A DNA stretch of 64,000 nt, from NCBI GenBank assembly GCA_021927905.1, contig BLLK01000047.1, positions 2,294,001 to 2,358,000 on the forward strand, in the 5' to 3' direction. A program made the translations under genes and the position numbers. The notes under the pieces are model-generated. The model searched no databases. It saw only the letters and a program-made list of their open reading frames with translations, and had not been told where the DNA came from. The DNA comes from Chaetoceros tenuissimus. Lineage: Eukaryota > Bacillariophyta > Thalassiosirophyceae > Chaetocerotales > Chaetocerotaceae. Positions 30,445 to 42,100 of the stretch are shown here, one piece after another; positions within the stretch are counted from its first letter, which is position 1, and every line of letters starts with the position of its first letter.

Positions 30445-30748
30445 GTGAGTAAATTATGTATAGGACTAGCTCGAAGAAGTGGAAGAATCTAGATTGCTTT
30501 CAGAGCTACCTGCAGTCTGCAAGTTTGGCTACTAAAGCAGATAGAAAGCGAAACAATCGAAACGAAATCGAAACGAAACTTTGAGCCAACATACCAATCA
30601 AGAGAACGTCACAAGGCTTCCTCCGATGCTGACGCATTTGTCATAGCATAGTGATTTATATTAACTTTCGTGGTGATGCAATTCTCCAATATGATGCTTG
30701 TTGAATCAGTTCCTCTTACCTACTTTTCAATTTTCGAATTTTCAACAG
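30445..30748 (+). other. Possible 5' UTR intron of the SWIB gene
   Basis: A strong donor (aaag|gtgagt at 30445) and a pyrimidine-rich acceptor (ttcaacag ending at 30748) lie 15 bp before the SWIB ATG. At 304 bp it would be longer than the other introns here. The upstream exon has no ATG in the joined frame, so it would be untranslated. Confidence 0.35.
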
Positions 30749-30763
30749 AAAACAATTTCCACC

Positions 30764-31768
30764 ATGAGCTATGAAGATGATTTGCCAAGTGACGCAGTCA
30801 TTCGAAAGGAGATGCAAGTTTTGATCAAAAATATCGATATAGAATCTGTTTCGATCAAAAAGTTCATCAAGACACTGTCTGAAAATCTAAAAGTAAATTT
30901 GAAACCCAAAAAAGATTTCATCAAGACAACCCTCACAGAATTACTTGATGAGATGGAAGAATCGGAACAAGAACAGGAAATGTCCTCTGATGAAGAAGAA
31001 TTTGAAGATTCGCCGCCTAAAAAGAAAAAAGGCGGTGGAGGGTTGCAGAAACCGCTCAAGCTCTCCAAACCATTGGCGAAATTCCTTGGAAAAAAGAAAG
31101 AGTCTAGACCACAGGTTACGAAAAAGCTTTGGGATTACTTCAAGGAACATGATTTGCAGAATCCAAACGATAAGCGTGAGATCATTATGGATGAAACTCT
31201 CAAAGATATTTTTGGAGTCGAGAAAATGACAATGTTTCAATTGTCGAAATATGTAGGTGAGTTTGCTATACTGGATCAATTACTATATTCACTCCATCTT
31301 TCACAGCCGTAGTAACTTTGCCCTATCATTTATATCAAAGGAGCGCACGTGGAACCTTTTACCCCAGTAAACCTAAAGGAGTTGTCAGAAAACTCAAAAA
31401 AGAGAAAGTTGGAGAAAAAGGAGAGGAAACAGACCGCAAACAAAAAGAGGAAATCAACTCAGCCTCCATTTCATTTGTCAGATGATATGATTCAAGTTGT
31501 TGGTAGGAAGATACTGCCCAGAACCAAAGTTACAAAATATCTTTGGGAATATATTAGAGAACATGATTTACAGAATCCAAACGACAAACGAGAGATTCTT
31601 TGTGATGACAAGATGAAGAAAGTTATGGGCGGTCAGAAGAAAGTAACCATGTTTTCTATGAATAAGTTCATTACGCCTCATCTCATTGAAAAGGCAGATA
31701 AGGAAGAATACTACCGCCAGGAGAAGGAGTTAGGTGGAAGTGATGCAGATGACAGTGACGAGGACTAA
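30764..31768 (+). CDS. DEK_C-SWIB-SWIB chromatin protein
   Basis: Two exons, 30764-31256 and 31341-31768, with an 84-bp intron, give 306 residues. An N-terminal DEK C-terminal-type helical domain (about 5-65, SDAVIRKEMQVLIKN...FIKTTLTELL) is followed by an acidic and Lys-rich linker, a first SWIB domain (about 100-170) whose end is rebuilt by splicing (SKYVGAHVEPF), a basic linker and a second SWIB domain (about 205-285). The two SWIB domains share the identical string EHDLQNPNDKREI, so they arose by internal duplication. SWIB proteins related to Uaf30/Tri1 act in RNA polymerase I initiation or chromatin remodelling. Basic clusters (PPKKKKGGGG, KKRKLEKKERKQ) suggest nuclear location. Confidence 0.85.
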
Positions 31769-32016
31769 AGTACGTATTGTGGATGTATACTAGAGAATAT
31801 CAATAGAGAATCCTATACAATCTGTATGGGTAGTAGTCGCAGTGAAATCCAAAAGTCTTGCAGCCAAGCACCTTCACATTTGCGGTATATGTGACTAGAA
31901 AAGAGAAAGAGTCAACATTGACTAATTTCACTTTAGAAACTAAGTACTGCAAACAATACTACAGTGATTCCAATTATCCCTTTATTTTGTATACCCAAAA
32001 TTGTAGCGCAACATAT

Positions 32017-32627
32017 TTATTTACTGCTATTCAAAGACTCTCTATACAAATGATCCACTACTCTCTTGAATCTAATCCTACGGCTTTCCTTCTTGTATGG
32101 AAGACCAAACTGTTTTCTTTCTTTGAATTTGAACATTTTATACAGATTCCCTTCAACAAATCTTCGACTCTTTCTTATACTATCATCTTTCCACTTTTGA
32201 TTCTTCATATATTCATCAAAACTCCAAATGAGTAGAGATTCATTCATGTATTTGAGTGCAGGCTCGTGAAATGCTCCAGGTTGGGTCTTTAATTCACGAA
32301 TCTTTTTTGCTTCAAGGTTGATTGGATGCTGACTTTTGAGTATCAAATCTTTTTGAATTTGGTATTGACGTTGTTCATAATGGCCACTACATGATTCATC
32401 GGTACAGCATTTTAGACATGCTTGTTGTGAGCACGCTATATTTAGTAAAAACAGATGAGGAAAATGAAAAATGAGCGACAGATGTGTGAAAGAAAATGTA
32501 TTATGGCATTTAAGTGCTTACTTGCTTTGCCTCTCTTTGGGCATTTCGAACACTGTACAATCAACATATCACGAGTAGGTGTGGGTTGCCTACTAGTAGG
32601 CGTAGGAGAAGTGCGTTTTGGTGGCAT
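32017..32627 (-). CDS. Cys-cluster protein with SHI/LRP1-like finger spacing
   Basis: Two exons, 32627-32522 and 32435-32017, with an 86-bp intron (gtaagc...atatag), give 174 residues. Splicing joins CSKCPKRGKA to TCSQQACLKCCTDESCSGH, producing Cys at 26, 29, 37, 42, 45, 46 and 51 and His54. The spacing C-x2-C-x7-C-x4-C-x2-CC is the same as in the plant SHI/LRP1 (DUF702) RING-like finger; the last gap is x4 rather than x6. The N-terminus is Pro/Thr/Ser-rich (PPKRTSPTPTSRQPTPTRD), and the C-terminal 100 residues are basic and helical (SFDEYMKNQKWKDDSIRKSR). I cannot assign a function; two bound zinc ions and nucleic acid binding are plausible inferences. It is convergent with the SWIB gene. 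Confidence 0.7.
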
Positions 32628-33184
32628 TGTTTGTAAGAAATAGTGGTACTACAATTATGTATGCTAACAACAGAGTGTGGTAATGAAGGAAAAGGTTTTA
32701 TGCTTTTCTCATCATTGTTTGCCAATGATCCAGGGAAAGAAGAAAAAGAAGGAAGAGGAGAGAAGAGAAGAACGGACTGTCAATTTTTAAATGCGACCAA
32801 AATAGCTTTTGGTTTTGTGATGGAAAGGAGGATCCTCCTTCCTGGACAACTCAAATTTCAAACAACAAAGTGACACTCGAAACCCACGAAAGAGAGAAGA
32901 GATTCTCCAAAAACAACTTCCTCTTTCAATATTTCCTCAAATTCCATCAGATATAAACAACATACCGGCTAGGTTTCAATTGGAACCCTTATCCTTGAAC
33001 AAGTTACAAGTGATAGACAAGATAGTCTTGGGGGCTATTTTTGAAAAAGGACGGATCAGTCCATAGGTTAGATTAGAGATTGGCACTGTGGCTGTGTGTT
33101 TAAAACGGAACCTAAAAGAATAGTTAACTAGGAGGCCTGGAACACCACTTTTATCAAGACACAACTGCATAGTCAAATTTCAAG
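32628..33184. other. Divergent intergenic region, 557 bp
   Basis: Lies between the Cys-cluster gene and VPS13 starts. Purine-rich stretches occur near 32735-32770. No gene, RNA or repeat recognised. Confidence 0.35.
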
Positions 33185-36100
33185 ATGAGTTTTGGGCCTT
33201 CTAAACGTCTGACAGATTTCCTGTCCACCTACTTTGAGTTCGAATCCAATCAATTGAAACTTGGAGTATGGAGGGGCAAAATTAATATGCACAATTTACT
33301 CTTTAGAAAAACTGCATTCGACCCCCTGTTGGAGAAATGTAAATCAAAACCTAATATCTCAGTACATGAATTCATGTCCAAGGCGCATTTGGTAGATGAG
33401 AATATCTCCAATTGTTCATTTCTTGATCTCAAATTGGTATCTGGAAACATTGGCCACTTGTATGTGAAAGTTCCATGGCAAAGTTTGCTAGTTGGTGGAA
33501 GTGAAAAGGTAGAAGTAGTGTTGAAAGATGTAGTCATACGGCTAGCAGTGGAATCCAGTATGAGTTCTGAACTACAAGAAAGTGAAGGTGCTCTCAGTGG
33601 AATTTATAAAGAGTTGACGCCAAAAGATGAAAATTTACATTTGCCAATTTTGGAAAGGAAGTGGAAAGATAAAATGATTGAAATTGCCATGCAATGTCTA
33701 AAAGATGCAAAAGATATTCCTACACCTCAAGAATTTGAGAAAATGAAGGCTGAATTTATTCAGGACGAGAAGAACTGTGAAGAAGATACTGTCATTGAAG
33801 AACATAGATCATTCATGGAAAGATTTGTTGGGTCCTTCGCTTCAACACTTGGTTGGCGTGTTGGTAAAGATCTGAAGCTTTCCATTGAAAACTTAAAGAT
33901 TATTATGGTTCAGGACAATGTAGAATTAGGACTCCATGTTTCTAGGATTGATATCGGTGAGGATATGATTGAAGATACAGATGCAAGTGAAGATTTCTCC
34001 TCTGTGACAACATCGCAAAATTCCAAAATAAGCGAAGAAAAACATCATGCAGTCAGTGATACTATGAAAAAATGTTTGATTATCACAAAAATAGGTATTT
34101 TTGTCAAGGAAGCAAAATCTGATGAAGGATTCAACTCTGTACCCGATGCAAAAGATTTCATTTTTAAACCAACTAATGCGAAAATGAATATGTGTCTTAG
34201 AAGAACTGGTGACAAAGTCAAAGTAGAAATAGATAATGAAGAATCTGGTATGAGCTTCCACAATAACGATGAGGATGATAAAATGAAATTCGAGGAAGAA
34301 AGGAAGGAAGAAGAACCAAAAGTGCAAAGGCGAGGAAAGCGAGAAAAACGAAGAAGGAATGATGGATCCAATGATACTGTTGTGGAAAATGTGAATGACA
34401 AAGATGAAGATATTCCAGATGCAAAAAAGAGATCTTACATTTCACCATCTAAGCAAGATATAGATATCTCTCAAAAGTCTGGTATGTTGAACGAGGTGCC
34501 TTCTTCTCCACCTTACGTTCAAGCAGATTCTTTTGTTGGTATTCAAGAATTTTCAAATGTTTCAGCTTTATTCTCGCTTCAGGTGCAAGTTGAAAGCGTT
34601 CACGTTGTTGCTACGCTACATACAATGCAGCTGTGTCAGAGGTTTCTATATAGGGTGAAATCAATAGAGAGAGGCCGTCCTAGAGGCAGCTTAGCTGAAA
34701 ACCCGATGGGTTCTGAACAGCGAAAGATTTTTCTGAGGCAAATGATACATTATACTGTACTGCAAGTTCTCAAAGACTTCAGGAAGAAAAGACTTGTTCA
34801 AAACTATTTCGCTAGGGGTGGTGAATCTGGTCGACCTTCATATTCAGATGAATACATCAAGCTCTCGGAACTCATAAAAAATGATGACAAGATTACATCA
34901 CCAATAGAATACGAGCAAAGCATACCAATGACTAATATACAAAAAATGAAAAGGCTTGAAGGGTGGCTATCAGTCGAACAAGTTGTATTATATAGAAAGC
35001 AGTATCAAAACGAAATTTCGAACAAACGTTTCAATCCACTCAAATCATTTAGTCCTCTGCAAAGAAGCCCGAGTGCTCGGAAGTCAACTCCAACTAAAAG
35101 GCATAGACACCGACCATCCAGAATATTTCAAAGCGGTTCCATAAGTTCTTCGCAAATACCAAAGCACCAGAAGCACAAAACATTAAATGTTGAGACAATG
35201 AATGAAGTTCTTGATCTAATACCCTCGGAAAGGCATTCTGTCTACGTCGTTGATGAGGAGAATCCTTCTTTGCTCCAGGATAGATTATTGATCCCAAGTA
35301 TGCCCGATGTGGAACAATTGGAAAGGATGACTTCTGGAAGAGCATTAGAGACAACTGAACAGTACTCTGACCCCCTGTTTGATGCCCCCGCAAACTTATC
35401 TGTCTCCTCATCTATTTCAGTCACCGTGTCGAGTTTACAGATGAATTTGTATAAAAATCATGGGACTTCGGGGAAGATTGTGGAAGATGGATCTAACGAA
35501 AGCCGTCTACTAATTTCGTGCGTCATTTCAAGGCTCTTGTTTCTAGATACAAAATCAAACGACAGGATTCAAACATTTTCCATCTCAAGTTTTCTTCTTA
35601 GGTCGAAGGATTCTACTATATTGCACAGTGGGAATTTTACAAATAAGTATGAATCTAGTGATTCCTTTTGTATCGAATCTACGATATCATCGGATTCTTT
35701 TGGTTCCAGTTCTCCTTTTCTTGTAGGGAAGATAACAAATCGTTTAGAAAAGTATGGACAAGAACATAAAAAGAAATTTCGACTGCGTTTTGCCAAAGTT
35801 CAATGCTGGTTCGACTATGGGACTTTTGTCAATATTGTGGATTTTTTTGGTATACTAAGGAAACAGGCCTGCGGGGATTTTGCGAATCCTTCTGACTTTG
35901 ACAAGATGAGATATGTGGCATCTAAGTCTTTGAAGGAACCGATGTCTACCCAAAGTGCACAAGACCTAGTTTTGCAGTGTGGAGGTTTTGATCTTCATTT
36001 CACGGTTGGACCTGAAAAGGAGTCTTCCGTCCTTTGTGCAATTGGAAATCTTGAATATAAACAAGGATATTCGATAAATCGGTGTGATACGCAAGTCGAA

Positions 36101-39100
36101 CAGGTTAGTAAATGGAGTTTATATATTCACGACATATATAAGTTTACGTCGTACCTAGCTCACATCATATGAAGGTATTTCTCATGCAAGGAATTCAGGT
36201 TACATCTGAAGATTTGACACTCACAAAAGATCCTGTAGATATCAATATTGCTTTGAATAGCTGCACTAAATCTTGTAAGCCTAGCAGTGTGACGATATTG
36301 GTTTCCCCAATATCAATATTACTCTCTCCACGTCTTGCAGAAATCTTGGGTCAAATATATTCTACTTATCAGATTAATCATCGTCAAAAGCAAGAGCGCA
36401 GTCTTAGTTCCACACCTGTCCTTCGCTTGGCAGTTTGTTCAAATCAAGTAAAGATGAAGGCACAGATTCATATCAAATCTTTTACTTTAAAGGTTCTTAA
36501 AGAAGATCCTATTTTTGAATATCAAGGAGACATACCAGTCAGAATGCAGAAGATTGCCCTGGCAGAAATTTTCATCGACTTACTTTCTACCTTGGTTTGT
36601 TTTCAATCCCATTACAAAAATACTGCTTCCATTGAAGCTTTGCAAATCGCACGAGATCGAATACATGCAGTCGGAGTCCCATCTAAAAGTATAAAAGACA
36701 GTCTCGATTTTATTACAAGTTCAATGGTAGAAAGACTGGCTGAGATGGAAGCAAGAGGTCGAACGAAGGAGATTACAGAGTCCATTGGACTATCTCCCTT
36801 GCACTACAATTTTTCGGACGAAGAAATAAAAAATCATGATGGGATATACTCAAGTGTTGACGAATTGATTAAATGTACTGCATTTGATGCAGTTGAGTAC
36901 ATTCAAACAATAAGTCCAGTTGAGAAAGAGCAATGGTCTAGTTCTATTATATTGGATATCACGTCAGGAGTTACACTAGACCTGGATTCATACAGTTATG
37001 ATAACGTTGTATCTGGATGTGTAAGTTCAATCTCTTTAAGGAATGGTGGAGGTCGGAATCTATTCTCTTTAGGTGGAAATCCTTTTCTCTCCCAAAATGA
37101 TGATAATTATGGATTGGAAGGATGTCATTCAAGTACAGGTCTGTTGTTTGAAGCTACTCAATGCAAATCAGGTTCAAAAGTCGGACAAGGTGGATTAAAA
37201 TTTTCTGATGTTGCAAGTGACAAAAGGATCCAACTATATTTTTGTGATTCAACATCAATGCAGACATTTTCTCGCTATGTCAAACTTTCGATGGGGTCTG
37301 CTCTTCTTAACTTCAATGATTTAGACTTCAGTACTATCTTGGAAAATATCGAGCAAATAAGTCAAAGTTTTCATTCTTGGCAAAAGTATGATGACTTTCC
37401 TTTCTTTATGGAAGCTGAGAGTGCTGAAGCTGATAAAGGGTCACTAGCAATAAGTATGGACTTTGATCATTTTACTCTCTGCCTGAACACTGATGAATTT
37501 CAGCCCTTTTTCAAAATTTGTCTTCAAAAGCTTTCAATCGATACAATATCTAACACTGAGCTCAGAAATCAATTGAAAATGATGGAGTTGATTGCAACAA
37601 GTAGAAATATATTGGTTTACGACCTTACTCCAGAAGGACAAATATACGATACAGTGATTGTGCCTCAACAGAATCCGAAAGACATTGATAATTTATTTGA
37701 GCTCCGAATGACTTTTTCTGGTGATAGTAGACAAGTCCCCTCTGAATTGCTACTAGTTTGTAGGGGAATACGCTTAGTATTCTTGAGAAGATTTTTAAAT
37801 GAGATAGTAAGTATTTCAAGACTGCTATGCCATTACAATTTGAAGATAAAATCCCTTTACTCATTCTTTGCAAATAGATCCAGTATTTCTTATCGCCTAA
37901 TTACGGATTCGGTCATTTCATGTCAATCAACTTTGGTACATCATCTTTTGATGGTGGATCCAAACAAGTAACCCATCCAGTTAGCTACCAAATATTCCTG
38001 TTAGATTCCTCCATTTTGTGCCCTATATCCAGTTGTAGCGAAGAACTGATTGGATTCAAAGCTGAGAGAGTTATCCTGACAAATAGTTATGTAGAAAAGA
38101 CATTTGACCAACCTGTCTTCAATGAAGAGGAGGCTTTCTCGAATTCCAAAGAAGATTTTGAGGAAAGTTGCGGAGACATATTATTCACAGGCTCTTGTAC
38201 CGATTCTGTTATTTTCCATAACGGTAGCTTTGATCCCCTTCCATTCGATCCAAAGAGTTTACTCCGTGTAACTGTATCAGCAGAAAATGTTCGCATTTTC
38301 ACCGCATTGGCTGATCAGAAGAATGTAGAGGATGTAGAATCAAATGCCAAAGATATTTCATTGCTTAAGCCGTACGTCGAACTCAGTACGGCAATTGAGT
38401 CTGGTTCATCAGTTTACAACACAACTTCCAATCTCCCTGAACATCTCTTCATGCAAAAGAAACGTCTGCTGAGTTTGAGCGAAAGGTTGTGGGAGGAAAT
38501 TAGTGAAGAACCAGTACAAATGGAAATTGTAGTAGACATGGGACCTGATAAAATGAGAATCTTGTTCAAAGATCACATTTCATTTGATGAAGAATTTGAC
38601 GGGAGAAGTCAAGGTTTTGCTGTCAATATGCGTACTTCACAATTTTATGCTTTAATGTCCATGTGGTACGGAAATATGCAAGAAATACCAATTTTATTCC
38701 CATACACGTCGGAAGCCATTGTAGCTGCTATTGAGGTCCCGCCATGTCCACAAAGTTGGCCTGAATACGGGACACCAGAATTTCAACAACGAATGTCTGC
38801 TCCATCGACTAAAAATCTTGAGTTTTTTGTTGCTATCTCTCGGTTATCTTGGGATTGCTCGTTTGATGACAGTGATTACTTTTCTAAAAAATTCAATTGT
38901 GCTTATATGATACTTGCAATAAAGGACAAAATCAACCTTGACCTTACAAATATGCTTCTGAAGGTTGACTTTGATTCAGAACACTTCATGAGAGTAGGAT
39001 TTGTCGCGTCTGCATTCCTGATCACACAACATCGACCAACTTTTACATCATTCACGATGCCGTTCCATGCAAAAGAACAACTCCCAAAACGCAAGACATC

Positions 39101-42100
39101 AATTGACATGGAATGGGGTCTGTTCAAAGACACTTTTGATCTTACATCGAATCAAGACACATCATTCCGACTAACCTGTTTCATGACCCCGGATCGAAAC
39201 TGTTTGGTCAATATTGGTATCTCTGGACTGGAAGCTATATCTTCGAACTTGGCCTTCTTCTGGATAGTAATGGAGTACTTCAGTGCATATTTTCTCTATC
39301 CAGAGTTTGGCAACCCATACTTCACTGCGGAAGAGAAACGCAACCATTATCTCGAACAATTAAACAAATCTACTCATGACGATATTTCTTTCGATTGCTT
39401 GAACCTTGATGTTAGACTTTGGTTAGCATCGCCAACTATTGTTTTACCCTCGGATCCATTCAAAAGCAACTGCTCAAAACTTGTCTTACGGAGTGGGACA
39501 GGCGGGATCAGTTATAGATATAGAACAGTGGACGTAGGATTTTCATCTCAGCATGTGCTAACAAAGAATGTGGAACTTTTTTTCCATTTTGATAACCCTT
39601 CTCTAGAATCATTAAAGGACATCAAAAAATCAGACAATGACGTCCAGATTTTGGCCTCTGGTCTAAATTTGAATATACTCTATGATTTTCATATAGAAAC
39701 AAATCATATGAATATTTCGTTTTCGACGATATCTCGTGAAAATTATACAAATGGCGAGGCTGGTATTGAGGTGGGATTAGGTCATGTTGATCCCATGTGC
39801 TTACCTCCGTCAAGTGTCTGTAATCCAAGAAAAACGCTTGTGAAAAATAGCGACAATCTAGTTTGTGAAATCATACTCAGTCCAGAATATTTGAAGCATG
39901 CTGCAGGTTTAGCTACTGCTTTCATTGGTCCGTACGAACTAGATTCTGAGCAGAATTCCAATGGAAATACTCAGTCCCAGGGAACATTCAGTGTCACAAC
40001 ACGGTTAGAGTCAGTTCAAATGCTCATTTGTGAACCTACACTTCGATTACATCTTCCTATAGCAAAGATATTTTTATCTGAATTCTACTTGAGCATTTCT
40101 GACTTGCAGATTCATCAACTAAAGAAAGATGATAGTGAGCAGTTTCAGGCATGTGCAGATGCTTCGCTATGGATAGATTACTACAAGAATGGGCCTGCTC
40201 GTTGCTGGGAACCTTTTCTGGAACCATACAAGTTTACAACGCTCTACGAAAAATCTTCTGAACGAGGCAATGGTTTTACGCTAAATTCGTTATATCCTCT
40301 TCATATGAACATAAGTGACGCCTTTCTCGAAACACTAAATGTAGCTACAGGCTCACTTTACGAATCAATGTTTCGTGTATTTGAGAAGCAAGAAGTCACA
40401 GTCACTCCTCCACCTTCTAGTCAAGACTCAACATCTATGTTCATTGGAAGTCCCCGTGTGCAGCATGAGTCAATTGTAAAGAGCATCATTCCCGGCGAAC
40501 ATACTCCACTTCATATTTCACACGAACACTCAAAACTTCTTTCGTCTACTGAAAGAGTCGCATTTTCGCTATTGAATTCATGTGGTCATCGGATACGCTA
40601 TCATACACAAACAACCTCTGATCAAGATGTTACAATATCATATCTTGATCATATGGAAATGGCTAGTCTCTCCTTTCCTCCGACAATAAGTGTCTTTAGA
40701 AACTTAAAAGTAGCTGAATTATCTTGGGAGGATTCAAATAATGACATTTCAACTTCGAAGGAAAATCTTGATTCAAGTCATTTCATTGATATCCAAATTC
40801 CAGGAATGATGTGGTGCCATGGAATTTGTATAGATCAAACAGGGAAGAAATTTGAGCAATTAATACCAAGATCAAAAGTTCTGCAGGTAAGTAGCGAAGA
40901 ACATTCAGTATCCTCTGCCCAATGTAATCAACTTTTAAAATTCTAATTATTCTCTAGAGCAAGCTTCGCAGAGATTGGAGACTACAAAATGCTTTATCTC
41001 TTCTCACAGAAGTCAGTACCTCAGAAGGGGGAAGACAGTTGTCGGTTACCAGTCCTTTTGAATTAGTCAATAACACATGTCATGAGATCCAACTGGCCTA
41101 TCATTATGAAGACAACTATTTTGAGAAAAAAATAGCAGAAGACGGTCGTGAATTTCAAGAAAAAATAGATGATAGCGAATGTTATGTAACGAATATAGAA
41201 GCTGGGAAATCCTTTCATGTCCCAATTCCACTTATCGAGGCTTCTCTGCATGAGTTCGGAACAGATTTGGGCTATGTTTGGATTAGACCTAGAGAAAAAA
41301 TGGCTGAATATTCATCACGGCCAATTAATCTCTTTTCTCTCGTGAAAGAATCTGGTGACCTGTTTCAGAAAGGCAGTATGTCATCAGAAACTGAATACAA
41401 CTTGTTTTGCCCCGTAAATTCTGACGATAAAGAAATTGTATCTCCATATTGTTATTGTATTGAAGTCAAAAGAAGCCCGATCGTAACTCGATTTCCTGGC
41501 CATGGCATTGATCCAAACAGAGATAAAATACACGAGCCAAAATTTTCAGCCTCAGGATTTGAGTCCACGATTGCTGAGGAGGAAAGTTTGGGTGTTTCTA
41601 TGAGAAAGCAGAAGGGGCAAAAGAAAAAACAGAATTTGGAAGAAGATGAATCTCATGGTCCTGTGGCTTACACCTTAGTCATTCACCCCCCAATCGTAAT
41701 TGAAAATCTTCTCCCAGAGACTGCCATGTACACCCTTATTGATCCTTCAAGAGAGAAAGAAGTTTGGTTTCAGATTTTAAGCCCAGGAGAAAGTGTTCCC
41801 ATTTACAGGTATGTTTTCATTCTCATGATTCTCGAACACTTGATCTTTTGCATAAACTGATTGTTTTTCTTCAGCGTTGGGCTCGATTCGCCACTAGTCT
41901 TATCTATTAACATTGGATATTGTAGAACGCCTCCTAATGAAGCGGTGCTGGTTCACCAGGGACTAGATATCATGAGACAAATAAAAGAGGAAGATATACA
42001 GAAGAGTGGAAGGACTAACAGTATCGATGAAGAAATAATGTACGAATTAAAAGATACGGACCAGGGGAATTATTCTTTCGCCTCCGTAGCTAGAACAATC

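Larger units (their letters stand above)
29854..30763. other. Divergent intergenic region, 910 bp
   Basis: Separates the dimethylallyltransferase and SWIB starts. It contains a 3 x 14-bp minisatellite (29987-30028) and a probable 5' UTR intron of the SWIB gene (30445-30748). Open frames here lack usable ATG starts or recognisable products. Confidence 0.35.

Noticed and set aside
30203-30492. Open frames upstream of the SWIB gene, one of them in frame with it after a likely splice
   Set aside because: The in-frame segment has no ATG between its upstream stop and the splice donor, so it is better read as 5' UTR.
36104-36174. Alternative acceptor for the first VPS13 intron (atatgaag at 36174)
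   Set aside because: Also in frame, adding eight residues, but the acceptor at 36198 has a better upstream pyrimidine context; RNA data would decide.
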